Of a stretch of DNA of 64,000 nt, positions 55,413 through 63,892 are shown in pieces (position 1 is the first letter of the stretch; each line of letters starts with the position of its first letter). The position numbers were made by a program, and so were the translations under genes. Source of the DNA: Phytohabitans suffuscus (lineage in GTDB: Bacteria > Actinomycetota > Actinomycetes > Mycobacteriales > Micromonosporaceae); contig NZ_AP022871.1 in NCBI RefSeq assembly GCF_011764565.1, forward strand, positions 2,542,001 through 2,606,000, written 5' to 3'. The notes below the pieces were generated by a model. It saw nothing but the letters and a program-made list of their open reading frames with translations, searched no databases and had not been told where the DNA came from.

Positions 55413-56125
55413 CGCCTGTCCTTGCCGCCGCGCGCCCGGTCGAGGAACCTCGTGACCTCCTCTTCCGTGCCCTCCTTGCCGATGCCGAGGCCGGCGAGGA
55501 GCCCGCTGCCGTTCTCCTGCTCCAGCAGCGCCAGCAGGATGTGCTCGGTGCCGATGTAGTTGTGCCCGAGCCGCAGCGCCTCGCGGAACGTCAGCTCCAT
55601 GACCTTCTTGGCGTCCGCGTCGTAGGGGATCAGACCTTCGACCGGGTCGCCGCCCGGGGGCAGGGCAGCGGTGGCCGCCTCCCGCACCCGGTCAAGGGGT
55701 ACGCCCTGGTCGACGATCACCTTTCCGGCCAGCGCCTCAGGCTCGGTGAGCAGGCCGAGCACGACGTGCACCGGGGCGATGAACGCGTTTCGGGCGACGC
55801 GGGCGGCCTCCATCGACTCCATCACCACCGCGCGGGCGCGGGGCGTGAACCGGCGGAAGCCCTCCTCGGGGTCGAGGGTGAGCGGCTCGCCCTTGGCCAC
55901 GAAGCGCTTCTGCGCGGCCTGCTTGGTCACGCCCATGCTCTTGCCGATGTCGGTCCACGACGCGCCGGAACGGCGGGCCTGGTCGACGAAGTGGCCGATC
56001 AGGTGGTCGGCCAGCTCACCGAGGTGCTCGGCCGCGAGCATGGCGTCGGTCAGCTGCTCAAGGGGCTCGGAGTGCACCTTCTTGATGCCGGCGATCAGGT
56101 CGTCGAGCTTGATTGGGGTCGTCAT
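55409..56125 (-). CDS. HTH and Clp N-domain regulator
   Basis: The first 80 residues include a sigma-r4-like helix-turn-helix (GASWTDIGKSMGVTKQAAQK). The rest carries the two Clp N-terminal repeats (FIAPVHVVLGLLTEPEALAG and NYIGTEHILLALLEQENGSG), which in ClpC bind adaptors and arginine-phosphorylated proteins. There is no AAA+ domain, so it is a DNA-binding protein using the Clp-N fold as a sensor. It has 238 residues from ATG 56125. Tandem palindromes start four bases upstream, pointing to autoregulation and control of the divergent ABC operon. Confidence 0.87.
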   Translation of the reverse strand: MTTPIKLDDLIAGIKKVHSEPLEQLTDAMLAAEHLGELADHLIGHFVDQARRSGASWTDIGKSMGVTKQAAQKRFVAKGEPLTLDPEEGFRRFTPRARAVVMESMEAARVARNAFIAPVHVVLGLLTEPEALAGKVIVDQGVPLDRVREAATAALPPGGDPVEGLIPYDADAKKVMELTFREALRLGHNYIGTEHILLALLEQENGSGLLAGLGIGKEGTEEEVTRFLDRARGGKDRR

Positions 56126-56128
56126 AGC

Positions 56129-56145
56129 GTCAACCGTAGGTTGAC
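56129..56145. promoter_or_regulatory. Operator palindrome 1 (Clp-N/HTH regulator)
   Basis: GTCAACCGTAGGTTGAC is a perfect palindrome (7-bp arms, 3-base centre) four bases before the Clp-N/HTH start. Confidence 0.7.
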
Positions 56146-56156
56146 GAAGTCGCACC

Positions 56157-56173
56157 GTCAACCCTAAGTTGAC
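56157..56173. promoter_or_regulatory. Operator palindrome 2 (Clp-N/HTH regulator)
   Basis: GTCAACCCTAAGTTGAC shares the GTCAAC...GTTGAC arms with palindrome 1, 28 bases away. A single half-site GGTTGAC follows at 56204-56210, overlapping a TTGACA box on the ABC side. Confidence 0.65.
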
Positions 56174-56280
56174 GCACCATGTGGTCGACAGGATTCGCCA
56201 GATGGTTGACAGCGGGATTCAGCCAGGTGGGCCGCCGGCGGGTCGATCCGCGGCGCCGCGCCGGCCGGCACAGTGAACGC

Positions 56281-57204
56281 ATGCCCGTGATCACCGTGAA
56301 AGACCTGCGCAAGCGGTACGGCGGACAGGTCGCGGTGGACGGCGTCTCGTTCACCGTCGAGGAAGGCGAGATCTTCGGCATCCTCGGCCCGAACGGTGCT
56401 GGCAAGACCACCACCGTCGAGTGCGTGGCCGGCCTGCGTACGCCGGACTCGGGAAGCGTCGACGTGCTCGGTCTCGACCCGGGGAAGGACCGCGACGCGC
56501 TGCGACTCGTGCTCGGCATGCAGCTGCAGGAGAGCCGGCTGCCGGAGAAGCAGACCGTCGCCGAGGCGCTGCGCCTGTACGCGTCCTTCTACCCCGATCC
56601 GGCGGACTGGGCCGGCCTCCTCGCCGACCTCGGGCTGTACGGCAAGCGCGACGTCCGCTTCGGCCGGCTCTCCGGCGGCCAGAAGCAGCGGGTGTCGATC
56701 GCGCTCGCGCTGGTCGGCAACCCGAAGGTGGCCGTGCTCGACGAGCTGACCACCGGCCTCGACCCGCAGGCCCGCCGCGACACGTGGGAGCTGATCGAGG
56801 AGGTACGCGCCCGCGGCGTGACGATCGTGCTGGTCACCCACTCGATGGCCGAGGCCGAGCGGCTCTGCGACCGGGTGGCGCTGATCGACGCCGGCCGGGT
56901 CGTGGCGGTGGACACGCCGGCCGGCCTGGTGTCCAGAGTGGACGCCGAGCAGCGGATGCGCTTCCGCCCCGCGTCGCCCCTCGACGACGTACTGCTCACC
57001 GCGCTGCCGGAGGTGACCAGCGTGACCCGGCGCGGGGCGCAGGTCGTCGTCAGCGGCACCGGCGACCTGGTCCATGCGGTGACCTCCGTGCTGGCCCGCA
57101 ACCAGATCATCGCCGCCGAGCTGCGCGTGGAGCAGGCGAGCCTGGACGACGCGTTCGTCGCGCTCACCGGCCGGCGGCTGGAGCCGACGACCGAGGAGGA
57201 GTAA
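56281..57204 (+). CDS. ABC-2 exporter ATP-binding protein
   Basis: All ATPase motifs are visible: Walker A GPNGAGKTT, Q-loop MQLQES, signature RLSGGQKQR, Walker B VAVLDELTTGLDP (a leucine replaces the usual proline after DE) and H-loop VTHS. A C-terminal extension of about 80 residues (RMRFRPASPLDDVLLTALPE) is common in antibiotic-resistance and DRA-type exporters. ATG 56281 gives 307 residues. The permease starts at the next base after its stop, then the two-component genes follow, forming one operon. Confidence 0.94.
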   Translation: MPVITVKDLRKRYGGQVAVDGVSFTVEEGEIFGILGPNGAGKTTTVECVAGLRTPDSGSVDVLGLDPGKDRDALRLVLGMQLQESRLPEKQTVAEALRLYASFYPDPADWAGLLADLGLYGKRDVRFGRLSGGQKQRVSIALALVGNPKVAVLDELTTGLDPQARRDTWELIEEVRARGVTIVLVTHSMAEAERLCDRVALIDAGRVVAVDTPAGLVSRVDAEQRMRFRPASPLDDVLLTALPEVTSVTRRGAQVVVSGTGDLVHAVTSVLARNQIIAAELRVEQASLDDAFVALTGRRLEPTTEEE

Positions 57205-57648
57205 GTGCCTGGACTGGTCCGGCTGGCCGGCGCCGAGCTGCGCCTGTTCCTGCGCGAGCCGAACGCGTACATCTGGTGTGTGGTCTTCCCGGTCGTGCCG
57301 CTCCCGCGCCAGCCGTTCGGCTTCGTACCGGCGTTCCTGCTCACCGGCGCGGCGATGTTCGGCATCGGCCTGCTGATCGCCGCTGTCGTACCCACCGGAA
57401 AGGTCGCCAGCGGCATCGGCGCCCTGGCCTTCTTCCCGCTGATGTTCTTCGGCGGCCTGTGGCTCCCGCGCGACGCGATGCCGCCGGCGCTGGTCCGGGT
57501 CAGCGACGTCACCCCGGTCGGCGCCGGAGTGCGGGCGCTGCAGGACAGCGCGAACGGGCAGTGGCCGGCCACCACCGCGCTGCTCGTGCTCCTGGCCTGG
57601 GCGGCGGCGACCGGGCTGGCCGCGCGGCGGTTCTTCAGCTGGGGTTGA
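57205..57648 (+). CDS. ABC-2 permease with a large internal deletion
   Basis: The first 30 residues ([20 protein letters not shown]) and the last 110 ([20 protein letters not shown], then [15 protein letters not shown], the ABC-2 signature) belong to an ABC-2 permease. Family members are about 240 residues with six helices; this one has 147. The break falls at [16 protein letters not shown], where roughly 95 residues containing helices 2 and 3 are missing while the frame is kept. It probably cannot form a transport channel. The start is GTG 57205, directly after the ATPase stop. An assembly collapse is the alternative explanation. Confidence 0.85.
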   Translation: MPGLVRLAGAELRLFLREPNAYIWCVVFPVVPLPRQPFGFVPAFLLTGAAMFGIGLLIAAVVPTGKVASGIGALAFFPLMFFGGLWLPRDAMPPALVRVSDVTPVGAGVRALQDSANGQWPATTALLVLLAWAAATGLAARRFFSWG

Positions 57649-57665
57649 GCTCATATGGTGAGAGC

Positions 57666-58988
57666 GTGACGAGCCCGTCCATCGCGGTGGCGGCGGTCCG
57701 GACCACCGGCCTGTTCCACCGGATCCTGGTCCCGCTGCCGCACGTCCTGCTCGCCATCGGCACGGCGTTCGCCCTGCTCACCCCTGGCCAGAGCGACCTG
57801 CGGCACCTCGTCACCATCGGCCTCGCCGCGACGACGGCCCTGTGGGTGCTGGTGATGCACACGCTGCGGTCGCCGTCGTGGATCGCGCGGCCCGGCCCGA
57901 TGATCCTGTTCGTCGGTGTGGAGCTGGCGCTCGCCGGCGCGCTGATGGTCCACCAGCCGATCTTCTTCGTCTTCGGCGCCGTCGGGTTCGTCCAGGCGCA
58001 CGAGCTGCTCCCGCCGCGGTGGGGGTTCGCCTGCGTCGTGGCCACCTCCGCGCTGGTCAACCTCGTACCGTACGGCCTGCCCACCGCCGCCGAGTGGCTG
58101 GCGGTCACGATCTGCATGATGCTGCTGCAGATCGCCATGATCGGCTGGTTCGGCTACCTGGGCCGGCGGTACAACGAGCAGAGCGAGCAGCGGCGTGCCG
58201 CCCTGGCCCAGCTCGAGTCGGCGCAGGCCGAAAACGCGGGGCTGCACGCGCAGCTCGTGGCGCAGGCCCGGGAGGCCGGCGTGCACGACGAGCGGCGGCG
58301 GATGGCGCGGGAGATCCACGACACGCTCGCCCAGGGCCTCACCGGGATCATCACCCAGCTCCAGGCCGCCGACCAGGTGCGCGAGCAGCCGGAGCGGTGG
58401 CAGCTGCACATGGACAAGGTGAAGTCCCTCGCCCGCGACAGCCTCGCCGCCGCCCGCCGGTCGGTCGCCGCGCTCGGCCCGCCCGAGCTGGACGACGCCC
58501 GGCTGCCCGACGCGATCGCGAAGCTCGCCGCCGACTGGTCGCAGACCTCGGGCATACCCGCGCAGGTCGAGACGGACGGCGACGCGCGGCCGCTGCTCGC
58601 CGGCATCGAGATCACGCTCTTCCGGATGGCCCAGGAGGCGCTCGCCAACGTGGCCAAGCACTCCGGCGCCACCCGGGTCGCGGTCACACTGTCCTACTTG
58701 GACGATGTGGTGCTGCTGGACGTGCGGGACGACGGCACCGGCTTCCCGCTCCCGACCGCACGCGGGGCGTCCGAGCCCGCGGCGGCGCGCGGTGGGTCCG
58801 AGCCCTCGACCGCGCACGGTGGGTCCGAGCCCGCGGCGGTGAGCGGCGGGTTCGGGCTGCGCGCCATCCGGCAGCGGCTTGAGCTGGTGGGCGGCACCCT
58901 CGCGATCGAGAGCGCATACGGCGAGGGGACCGCGCTCAACGCGAGCGTCCCCGCCCTCACCGCGGCGACCGCGGTGGAGGCCGCGTGA
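57666..58988 (+). CDS. NarL-type two-component sensor histidine kinase
   Basis: The N-terminal half has five or six membrane helices. A coiled coil (ALAQLESAQAENAGLHAQLV) leads to the HisKA_3 site, H218 in MAREIHDTLAQGLTGI. The HATPase domain has the N-box in FRMAQEALANVAKHSGATRV and the D-box DVRDDGTGF. Between this and the next G-box (GGFGLRAIRQRLELVGG) three copies of a 9-residue unit (residues 365-391, consensus A-R/H-G-G-S-E-P-x-x) are inserted in the ATP lid. Length is 440 residues. The stop overlaps the response-regulator start (GTGA). Confidence 0.92.
   Translation: MTSPSIAVAAVRTTGLFHRILVPLPHVLLAIGTAFALLTPGQSDLRHLVTIGLAATTALWVLVMHTLRSPSWIARPGPMILFVGVELALAGALMVHQPIFFVFGAVGFVQAHELLPPRWGFACVVATSALVNLVPYGLPTAAEWLAVTICMMLLQIAMIGWFGYLGRRYNEQSEQRRAALAQLESAQAENAGLHAQLVAQAREAGVHDERRRMAREIHDTLAQGLTGIITQLQAADQVREQPERWQLHMDKVKSLARDSLAAARRSVAALGPPELDDARLPDAIAKLAADWSQTSGIPAQVETDGDARPLLAGIEITLFRMAQEALANVAKHSGATRVAVTLSYLDDVVLLDVRDDGTGFPLPTARGASEPAAARGGSEPSTAHGGSEPAAVSGGFGLRAIRQRLELVGGTLAIESAYGEGTALNASVPALTAATAVEAA
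58758..58838 (+). repeat. 27-bp tandem repeat (three units) inside the kinase ATP lid
   Basis: Three in-frame 27-base units occur at 58758-58784, 58785-58811 and 58812-58838, encoding ARGASEPAA, ARGGSEPST and AHGGSEPAA. A partial fourth follows (VSGG). The unit length is a multiple of three, so copy number can change without breaking the gene. Confidence 0.92.
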
Positions 58989-59605
58989 TCCGGCTGCTGA
59001 TCGTCGACGACCACCCGATCGTGCGCGACGGGCTGCGCGGCGCCTTCACCGGACACGCCGACTTCGAGGTGGTGGGCGAGGCGGGCAACGGCGCGGACGC
59101 GGTCGCCCGTGCCGAGGTGCTCCGCCCCGACGTCGTGCTCATGGACCTGCGCATGCCGGGCGTGGACGGTGTGGCGGCGACCCAGCGGCTGCGGGAGCGG
59201 CTGCCGGAGGTGCGCGTGCTCGTGCTGACCACGTTCGACACCGACAGCGATGTGCTGCCGGCGATCGAGGCGGGCGCCACCGGATACCTGCTGAAGGACG
59301 CGCCGGTCGAGGAGCTGCTGCGCGCCGTCCGCGCCGCCGCCCGGGGCGAAGCCGTACTGGCACCCTCGGTCGCCGGGCGGCTGATGGGCCGGGTGCGCCA
59401 GCCGGCTCGGGGCGCGCTGAGCCAGCGGGAGCTGCAGGTGCTCAAGCTCGTCGCGGACGGCGCGACCAACCGCGAGGCGGCCGCGAAGCTCTTCATCAGC
59501 GAGGCGAGCATCAAGACCCACCTGCTGCGGATCTACGACAAGCTCGGCGTACGCGACCGCGCCGCCGCCGTGGGCGAGGCCTTTCGCCGCGGCCTCTTCA
59601 GCTGA
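58985..59605 (+). CDS. NarL/LuxR-family response regulator
   Basis: The receiver domain has the acidic pair D8-D9, phospho-acceptor D54 (DVVLMDLRMPG), T82-like VLTTFDTD, and the lysine in GYLLKDAP. The LuxR helix-turn-helix is ALSQRELQVLKLVADGATNR, then EAAAKLFISEASIKTHLLRI. Length is 206 residues from GTG 58985. It is coupled to the histidine kinase and follows the ABC genes, so it probably controls that exporter. Confidence 0.95.
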   Translation: MIRLLIVDDHPIVRDGLRGAFTGHADFEVVGEAGNGADAVARAEVLRPDVVLMDLRMPGVDGVAATQRLRERLPEVRVLVLTTFDTDSDVLPAIEAGATGYLLKDAPVEELLRAVRAAARGEAVLAPSVAGRLMGRVRQPARGALSQRELQVLKLVADGATNREAAAKLFISEASIKTHLLRIYDKLGVRDRAAAVGEAFRRGLFS

Positions 59606-59644
59606 CCGTCCTCGCTCGCGTTCAGCTGACCGTCCTCGCTCGCG
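59597..59644. repeat. 24-bp tandem duplication at the end of the response-regulator gene
   Basis: Two identical 24-base units (59597-59620 and 59621-59644) begin TTCAGCTGACCGTC and end CGCTCGCG. The stop codon (59603-59605) lies inside the first unit, so the second copy carries an unused duplicate of the gene's last codons. Confidence 0.9.
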
Positions 59645-59774
59645 CTTTCCGGGCCGCATCGGCGGTTCACCTGCGTTAGGGCGTCTGGGTCGCGCGCATG
59701 CGGCCGGGCGGCCCTGCCCGGCGCCGCGGCGGACGCGGTGGCCGCCTCGCTGTGCGGGGCGCGCGGCGAGGCGG

Positions 59775-60425
59775 CTAACCGTTGCCGCCCCGGACCGGCG
59801 GCAGCACGGGCACGCCGGGGCCGCGGAGGCGCGGAAGCGCGGCCGCGACCCGGCCGGTGAGCAGCAGCAACAGGGCGTCGACAGGCCCCTCGACCGCGAC
59901 GCCGGCCCCGGCCGACCAGTCGACGTCGGTCGCGACGAGGCGCACGCCGCGCAGCCGGCGGCGGGCCCAGAACGGCCAGCCCATCGACCACACGCGCGCC
60001 GCGCCGGCCCGGGCGGCGGCCGGTGGCATCTGGTGCGGGCGGCGAAGCGGGATCGCGAGGTCCTGCCCGTGCACGAGGATGTCGAAGAGGATGTTGCGGT
60101 AGTTGGTGACCACGGGCAGCCGCCGCGACGAGGCGTGCTCGCGAAGCTCGGCCACCAGCCGGTCGGTGGGCCGGCTCTCCGCGTGCCGCACCGCGAGGTC
60201 GTGGTTGAGCCGGTGGAAGCGGCCGCCGGCGCGCAGCCACTCCACGGTCATCGTGCGGACGCTCATCACCTGCGGCGCCATCGCGATGTGTGCGGCGACA
60301 TCGCGGACCCGCCAGCCCGCGCAGAGCGACGGCGTCTTCCACTCCCCCGCGGACAGGCCCTCCAGCAGATCGGCGAGCGCCCGCCGCTGCCCGGTGATGA
60401 CCTGCCAGCTCTCCTCGCTGTCCAT
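59775..60425 (-). CDS. Maleylpyruvate isomerase/DinB-like protein (mycothiol-dependent family)
   Basis: The four-helix DinB/MDMPI fold is indicated by LCAGWRVRDVAAHIAMAPQV, with the conserved W and H (metal ligand), and later NILFDILVHGQDLAIPL with a second metal-ligand histidine. The family includes the mycothiol-dependent maleylpyruvate isomerase and other thiol-dependent enzymes of actinobacteria. It has 216 residues from ATG 60425. It is divergent from a MarR gene that likely regulates it. The specific reaction is not determined. Confidence 0.87.
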   Translation of the reverse strand: MDSEESWQVITGQRRALADLLEGLSAGEWKTPSLCAGWRVRDVAAHIAMAPQVMSVRTMTVEWLRAGGRFHRLNHDLAVRHAESRPTDRLVAELREHASSRRLPVVTNYRNILFDILVHGQDLAIPLRRPHQMPPAAARAGAARVWSMGWPFWARRRLRGVRLVATDVDWSAGAGVAVEGPVDALLLLLTGRVAAALPRLRGPGVPVLPPVRGGNG

Positions 60426-60459
60426 GACGATCCTCCAGCGCGAGAGATTTGGTAAGCTT

Positions 60460-60480
60460 CTCTGACTACTTTAATCAGAG
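60460..60480. promoter_or_regulatory. MarR-type operator candidate
   Basis: CTCTGA-N9-TCAGAG forms a perfect inverted repeat between the divergent maleylpyruvate-isomerase-like and MarR genes. A further direct half-site (CTCTGACTATCTG) follows at 60482. It is placed to repress both genes. Confidence 0.6.
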
Positions 60481-60511
60481 GCTCTGACTATCTGTCAAGG
60501 AGGCCCAGCCG

Positions 60512-60949
60512 GTGGCCGAGGCGCCGCTCAACGTCGGCCTGCTGCTCCACATCCCCTACCGGGCCATGGAGTCCCGCGTCTTCCAGGCCCTGGCCGCCGC
60601 CGGGTTCGACGACTTCACGCCGGCCCAGGCACGCGTCTTCCAGCGCATCGGGCCGGAGGGCAGCCGCCTCACCGACCTGGCGGAGCAGGCGCAGATCACC
60701 AAGCAGTCCGCGGGCTTTCTCGTCGACCAGCTTGAGCGCGCGGGCTACGTCGAGCGCGTGCCCGATCCCACCGACGCCCGCGCCCGCCTCGTCCGGGTCG
60801 CCGAGCGCGGCGCCAAGGCGATCCCGCTGGCCGCCGCCGTGGTCGCCGAGGTGGAGGCGGAGTGGGCCAGGCATCTCGGCGAGCGGCGGATGAGCCAGCT
60901 GCGCGGCATCCTCACCCAGCTCCGCGAGATCACCGATCCGTGGCAGTGA
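60512..60949 (+). CDS. MarR-family transcriptional regulator
   Basis: The winged helix-turn-helix reads SRLTDLAEQAQITKQSAGFL, then VDQLERAGYVERVPDPTDAR with the wing. MarR proteins are dimeric repressors released by small phenolic or oxidant ligands. The 145-residue protein starts at GTG 60512, with an AAGGAGG site at 60497-60503 that decides the start. It most likely represses itself and the divergent DinB-like gene. Confidence 0.93.
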   Translation: MAEAPLNVGLLLHIPYRAMESRVFQALAAAGFDDFTPAQARVFQRIGPEGSRLTDLAEQAQITKQSAGFLVDQLERAGYVERVPDPTDARARLVRVAERGAKAIPLAAAVVAEVEAEWARHLGERRMSQLRGILTQLREITDPWQ

Positions 60950-61379
60950 GCCTCCCGCTCGGCCACGAGCGAGCGAGGCCCTGACCGACGCCCAGAGGAC
61001 AGAGGCCACATTCGCTGATCGCTAGCTAATGCCGGCAATTCAGCCCTTTTCGCGCCCCACGATACCGGATATCCACCGTTCGGTGGACGGCCGGATGGCA
61101 TGAGCGAAATGAACCGCCTCATCTCATCCACCCCGAGGTAGTCCGAATGGATGAGGTCCCGGCGGGGTGCACGCTCAGGGCTGTCGGCAATTTGACATGC
61201 GAGGGCGCTGCGTACAAGACCATTGACACCTAGTCAAGATTTGCTGGCACAAAGTAGCGGCTGCTTCACTCTGCATAGCGATCCCACCGCCTTCCGGCGC
61301 TTTCCGATAAAGCGCGAATCCGCTTCCCGTTTGCAATTCGGAATGCGGTGGGCCTTGCCCGAAAAGGGGAGGAGAACCA
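60950..61379. other. 430-base intergenic region with several inverted repeats
   Basis: No gene is seen. It contains TCCACCG-TT-CGGTGGA (61072-61087), CTCATCCA / TGGATGAG (61123-61130 with 61148-61155), a TTGACA box at 61192-61197, and TTGAC-N5-GTCAA at 61223-61237, then a GGAGGAG ribosome-binding site ahead of 61380. It is the leader and promoter of the secreted VWA protein. I could not match the structures to a known riboswitch class. Confidence 0.6.
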
Positions 61380-63245
61380 ATGCGCGTGCGTAGCCGCCGC
61401 CAGAGGAGATTCATGGCCACCCTGCTGGCCGGGTGCCTGGCCAGCTCCGGCTGGGCCCTGGTTCCGACCGGAGCCGCGGCCGATCCCGGGGTGGAACCGT
61501 CCGACGTGACGCTCACACTCGGCCCCGGGCAATCGGCCGACGTCAACAAGGTGGTCCACACCCCGCCCATTCCGCCGAATCCCGACCTGGTGTTCATCGC
61601 CGACACCACGGGCAGCATGGGCGGCGCCATCGCGAATGTCCGGACCAATGCCGCCGCGATCCTCGGCGAGGTCAGCGATGCGCAGCCGACGGCACAGTTC
61701 GCGGTCGCGGAGTACAAGGATTTCACCGACTCCTCCCCGTTCCGGGTCAACCAGGGCCTGACCGGCGACGACGCGTCGGTACAGACGGGCATCAACCAGT
61801 GGAGCGCCTCCGGCGGAGGCGACTTCCCGGAGGCCGTCCTCAACGCGCTGTACGAGGTGGCGACAGGTGCGGTGGCGTTCCGTCCGGACAGCACCCGGAT
61901 CGCGGTGATCTTCGGTGACGCGCCGTCGCACGACCCGAGCGGCGGCCACTCGCTCGCCGACACCTCGGCCGCGCTCCAGGCGGCGGGCATCCGGCTCGTC
62001 GCCGTCGACGTGGGCGCGCTGGACTTCTCCGGCCAGTTCAGCAACCTCACCGCCGCCACCGGCGGGGTGCTGCTGAGCGGCGTCGCCGGTGACGAGGTCG
62101 CCGACGCCATCCTCGCCGGCATCAAGGCCATCGAGGTCACCGTCACGCCGAAGGTCGTCTCCTGCCCGGCCGGCGTGTCCGTGACGTTCTCCCCCGCCAA
62201 CCGCACGGTCACCAGCGGCGAGGACGCCACGTTCACCGAGCACGTCACGCTCGCCGGCAGCGTGCCGGCCGGCACCCACGAGTGCACAGTGGACTTCCAG
62301 ATCGACGGCGAGAGCCGCGGCTTCGTCCAGAAGCTCACCGTCAACGTACCCGGACTGAAGATCGACGACGTCGAGGTCCCGGAGACGGGCGGGCAGGCGG
62401 TCTTCACCGTCACCCGCACCGGCCCCACCACCAACCCGGTGACCGTGAAGTACGCGACCGCGAACGGCTCGGCGACGGCGCCGGGCGACTACACGGCCGT
62501 GAACGGCACGCTCACGTTCGCCGCGGGCGAGACGACGAAGCCCGTGCCCGTACCGATCATCGATGACACCGTGGGCGAGCCGGACGAGACGTTCACGGTC
62601 AACCTCTCCGCGCCCAGCGGCGCCGCCATCGTCGACGGCACCGGCCAGGGCAGGATCATCGACAACGAGCGGGAGGGCACATTCTCCTGCCAGGCGACCG
62701 CGGTGAAGATCGCCGGCCTGAAGGTGGCCCAGGCCAACCCGGCCGACGTGCCGTGTGCCGACGACGTCGAGACGGTCGCGCAGTCGACCCTGAACGCCGG
62801 CCTCATCAAGGTGCAGACCAGCCTGCTGGAGGCCCGCACCGACCAGACGCCGGACGACCTGAGCAGCGCACCACCCGCGGCGGGTGACAGCGGCTCGGCC
62901 AAGGCCGTGATCGAGTCCACGAAGATCATCGCCCCCGGGCTGACGATCGAGCTGGGCGTCGTCAAGTCGTCGGCCTCGGCGACCTGCGTCAGCGCGCCGG
63001 GCGGCCTGACGTCCAAGCTCGCCGGCGCCTCGTCCATCGCCAGCCTGAAGATCAACGGCCTGCCCGTGACCGTGGGCAGCGCGCCGCTGACCATCCCACT
63101 GGTGGTGGGCTCGCTCCAGCTCAACAGCACCCAGGTGAGCGGCGACACCGTGATCCAGCGGGCCGTCTTCCTGGACACGCTGCTGACCGACGTGGTCCTC
63201 GCCGAATCGAAGGCCAATGTGGAGGGTCGACCCTGCGTGGTCTGA
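61380..63245 (+). CDS. Secreted VWA and Calx-beta domain protein
   Basis: A Sec-type signal peptide covers residues 1-34 (basic start, then MATLLAGCLASSGWALVPTG, ending GAAA). A von Willebrand A domain follows (about 65-250) with the MIDAS motif DTTGSMGGA and the further metal-site region SASGGGDFPEAVLNALYEV. A Calx-beta domain (about 325-425) has VEVPETGGQAVFTVTRTGPT and DDTVGEPDETFTVNLSAPSG, with its calcium-site acidic residues. The C-terminal 190 residues resemble a choice-of-anchor/SipW-like region of unknown function. It is probably an extracellular adhesion or matrix protein using divalent metals. Length is 621 residues from ATG 61380. Confidence 0.87.
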   Translation: MRVRSRRQRRFMATLLAGCLASSGWALVPTGAAADPGVEPSDVTLTLGPGQSADVNKVVHTPPIPPNPDLVFIADTTGSMGGAIANVRTNAAAILGEVSDAQPTAQFAVAEYKDFTDSSPFRVNQGLTGDDASVQTGINQWSASGGGDFPEAVLNALYEVATGAVAFRPDSTRIAVIFGDAPSHDPSGGHSLADTSAALQAAGIRLVAVDVGALDFSGQFSNLTAATGGVLLSGVAGDEVADAILAGIKAIEVTVTPKVVSCPAGVSVTFSPANRTVTSGEDATFTEHVTLAGSVPAGTHECTVDFQIDGESRGFVQKLTVNVPGLKIDDVEVPETGGQAVFTVTRTGPTTNPVTVKYATANGSATAPGDYTAVNGTLTFAAGETTKPVPVPIIDDTVGEPDETFTVNLSAPSGAAIVDGTGQGRIIDNEREGTFSCQATAVKIAGLKVAQANPADVPCADDVETVAQSTLNAGLIKVQTSLLEARTDQTPDDLSSAPPAAGDSGSAKAVIESTKIIAPGLTIELGVVKSSASATCVSAPGGLTSKLAGASSIASLKINGLPVTVGSAPLTIPLVVGSLQLNSTQVSGDTVIQRAVFLDTLLTDVVLAESKANVEGRPCVV

Positions 63246-63561
63246 CCCGAAGCGCTGAATTGCGCGGCCTCGGGGACTCTGGCTCCGGGGCCGCGCCTCA
63301 GCACGCGGCGCGCCCCGGACGATCTATGGAGCTTTCGCGGTCACGGTTGAGCGGATGGCGAGGCGGCCGGGGTAGCGCGTGCGGCGGTGTCGCCGCCGAG
63401 TCGCCTGGTTTGCCGTCGTTGGTCAGCTGATCGTGGACGGTGGTTCCCGGTCTGTCCTCATTGGACCGCCGAGGTCCGCGATCACCCTGACGAGGAGAAC
63501 AAACCAGGCGAGTTCGGCGCCGCCGCCACCCCTGCCCTCGAACCCGCGGCTCCCGGTTACA

Positions 63562-63609
63562 GATCGTGGTATAGAACTGCCCCCAGAGGGGCGGATCCAT
63601 ACCACGATC
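63562..63609. repeat. Nested perfect inverted repeat
   Basis: GATCGTGGTAT (63562-63572) pairs with ATACCACGATC (63599-63609). Inside, GCCCC (63579-63583) pairs with GGGGC (63588-63592) around a four-base loop; the two stems are separated by a symmetrical 6 x 6 internal loop. It could be a transcription terminator or a mobile-element end. Confidence 0.85.
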
Positions 63610-63761
63610 CACCGAACCGACGCCCAGTCGCCACCTTGGGCGGACAGGCCAGCGGAAGCATAGAGGCCACTGTGGACAAACCTGGGCCCTGACCCCGAAA
63701 GGTCTCTGTTCCAGGGTTGCCGTGGTCGGGCGATGCCCGGTTGTCCTTTTTGGAGATTCGG

Positions 63762-63822
63762 GCTACCGCGACGTCCGCGGTGGTCCGGACCGTTGCTCCC
63801 GCGGTCTCGCCCTTCGCGTGAC
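63762..63822 (-). repeat. Dispersed repeat, copy B (inverted)
   Basis: On the minus strand this matches the repeat at 19607-19669, including GAGCAACGGTC, GGACCACCGCGGACG and TCGCGGTAGC, with a few differences in the first third. It lies inverted relative to copy C at the end of the window. Confidence 0.85.
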
Positions 63823-63892
63823 ACGACCCGACCCCGCCCTTCAGGCGGCAGGTCACGGTCGATCGCGGCCCGCGTGGGCCGGGCCTGTTGTC

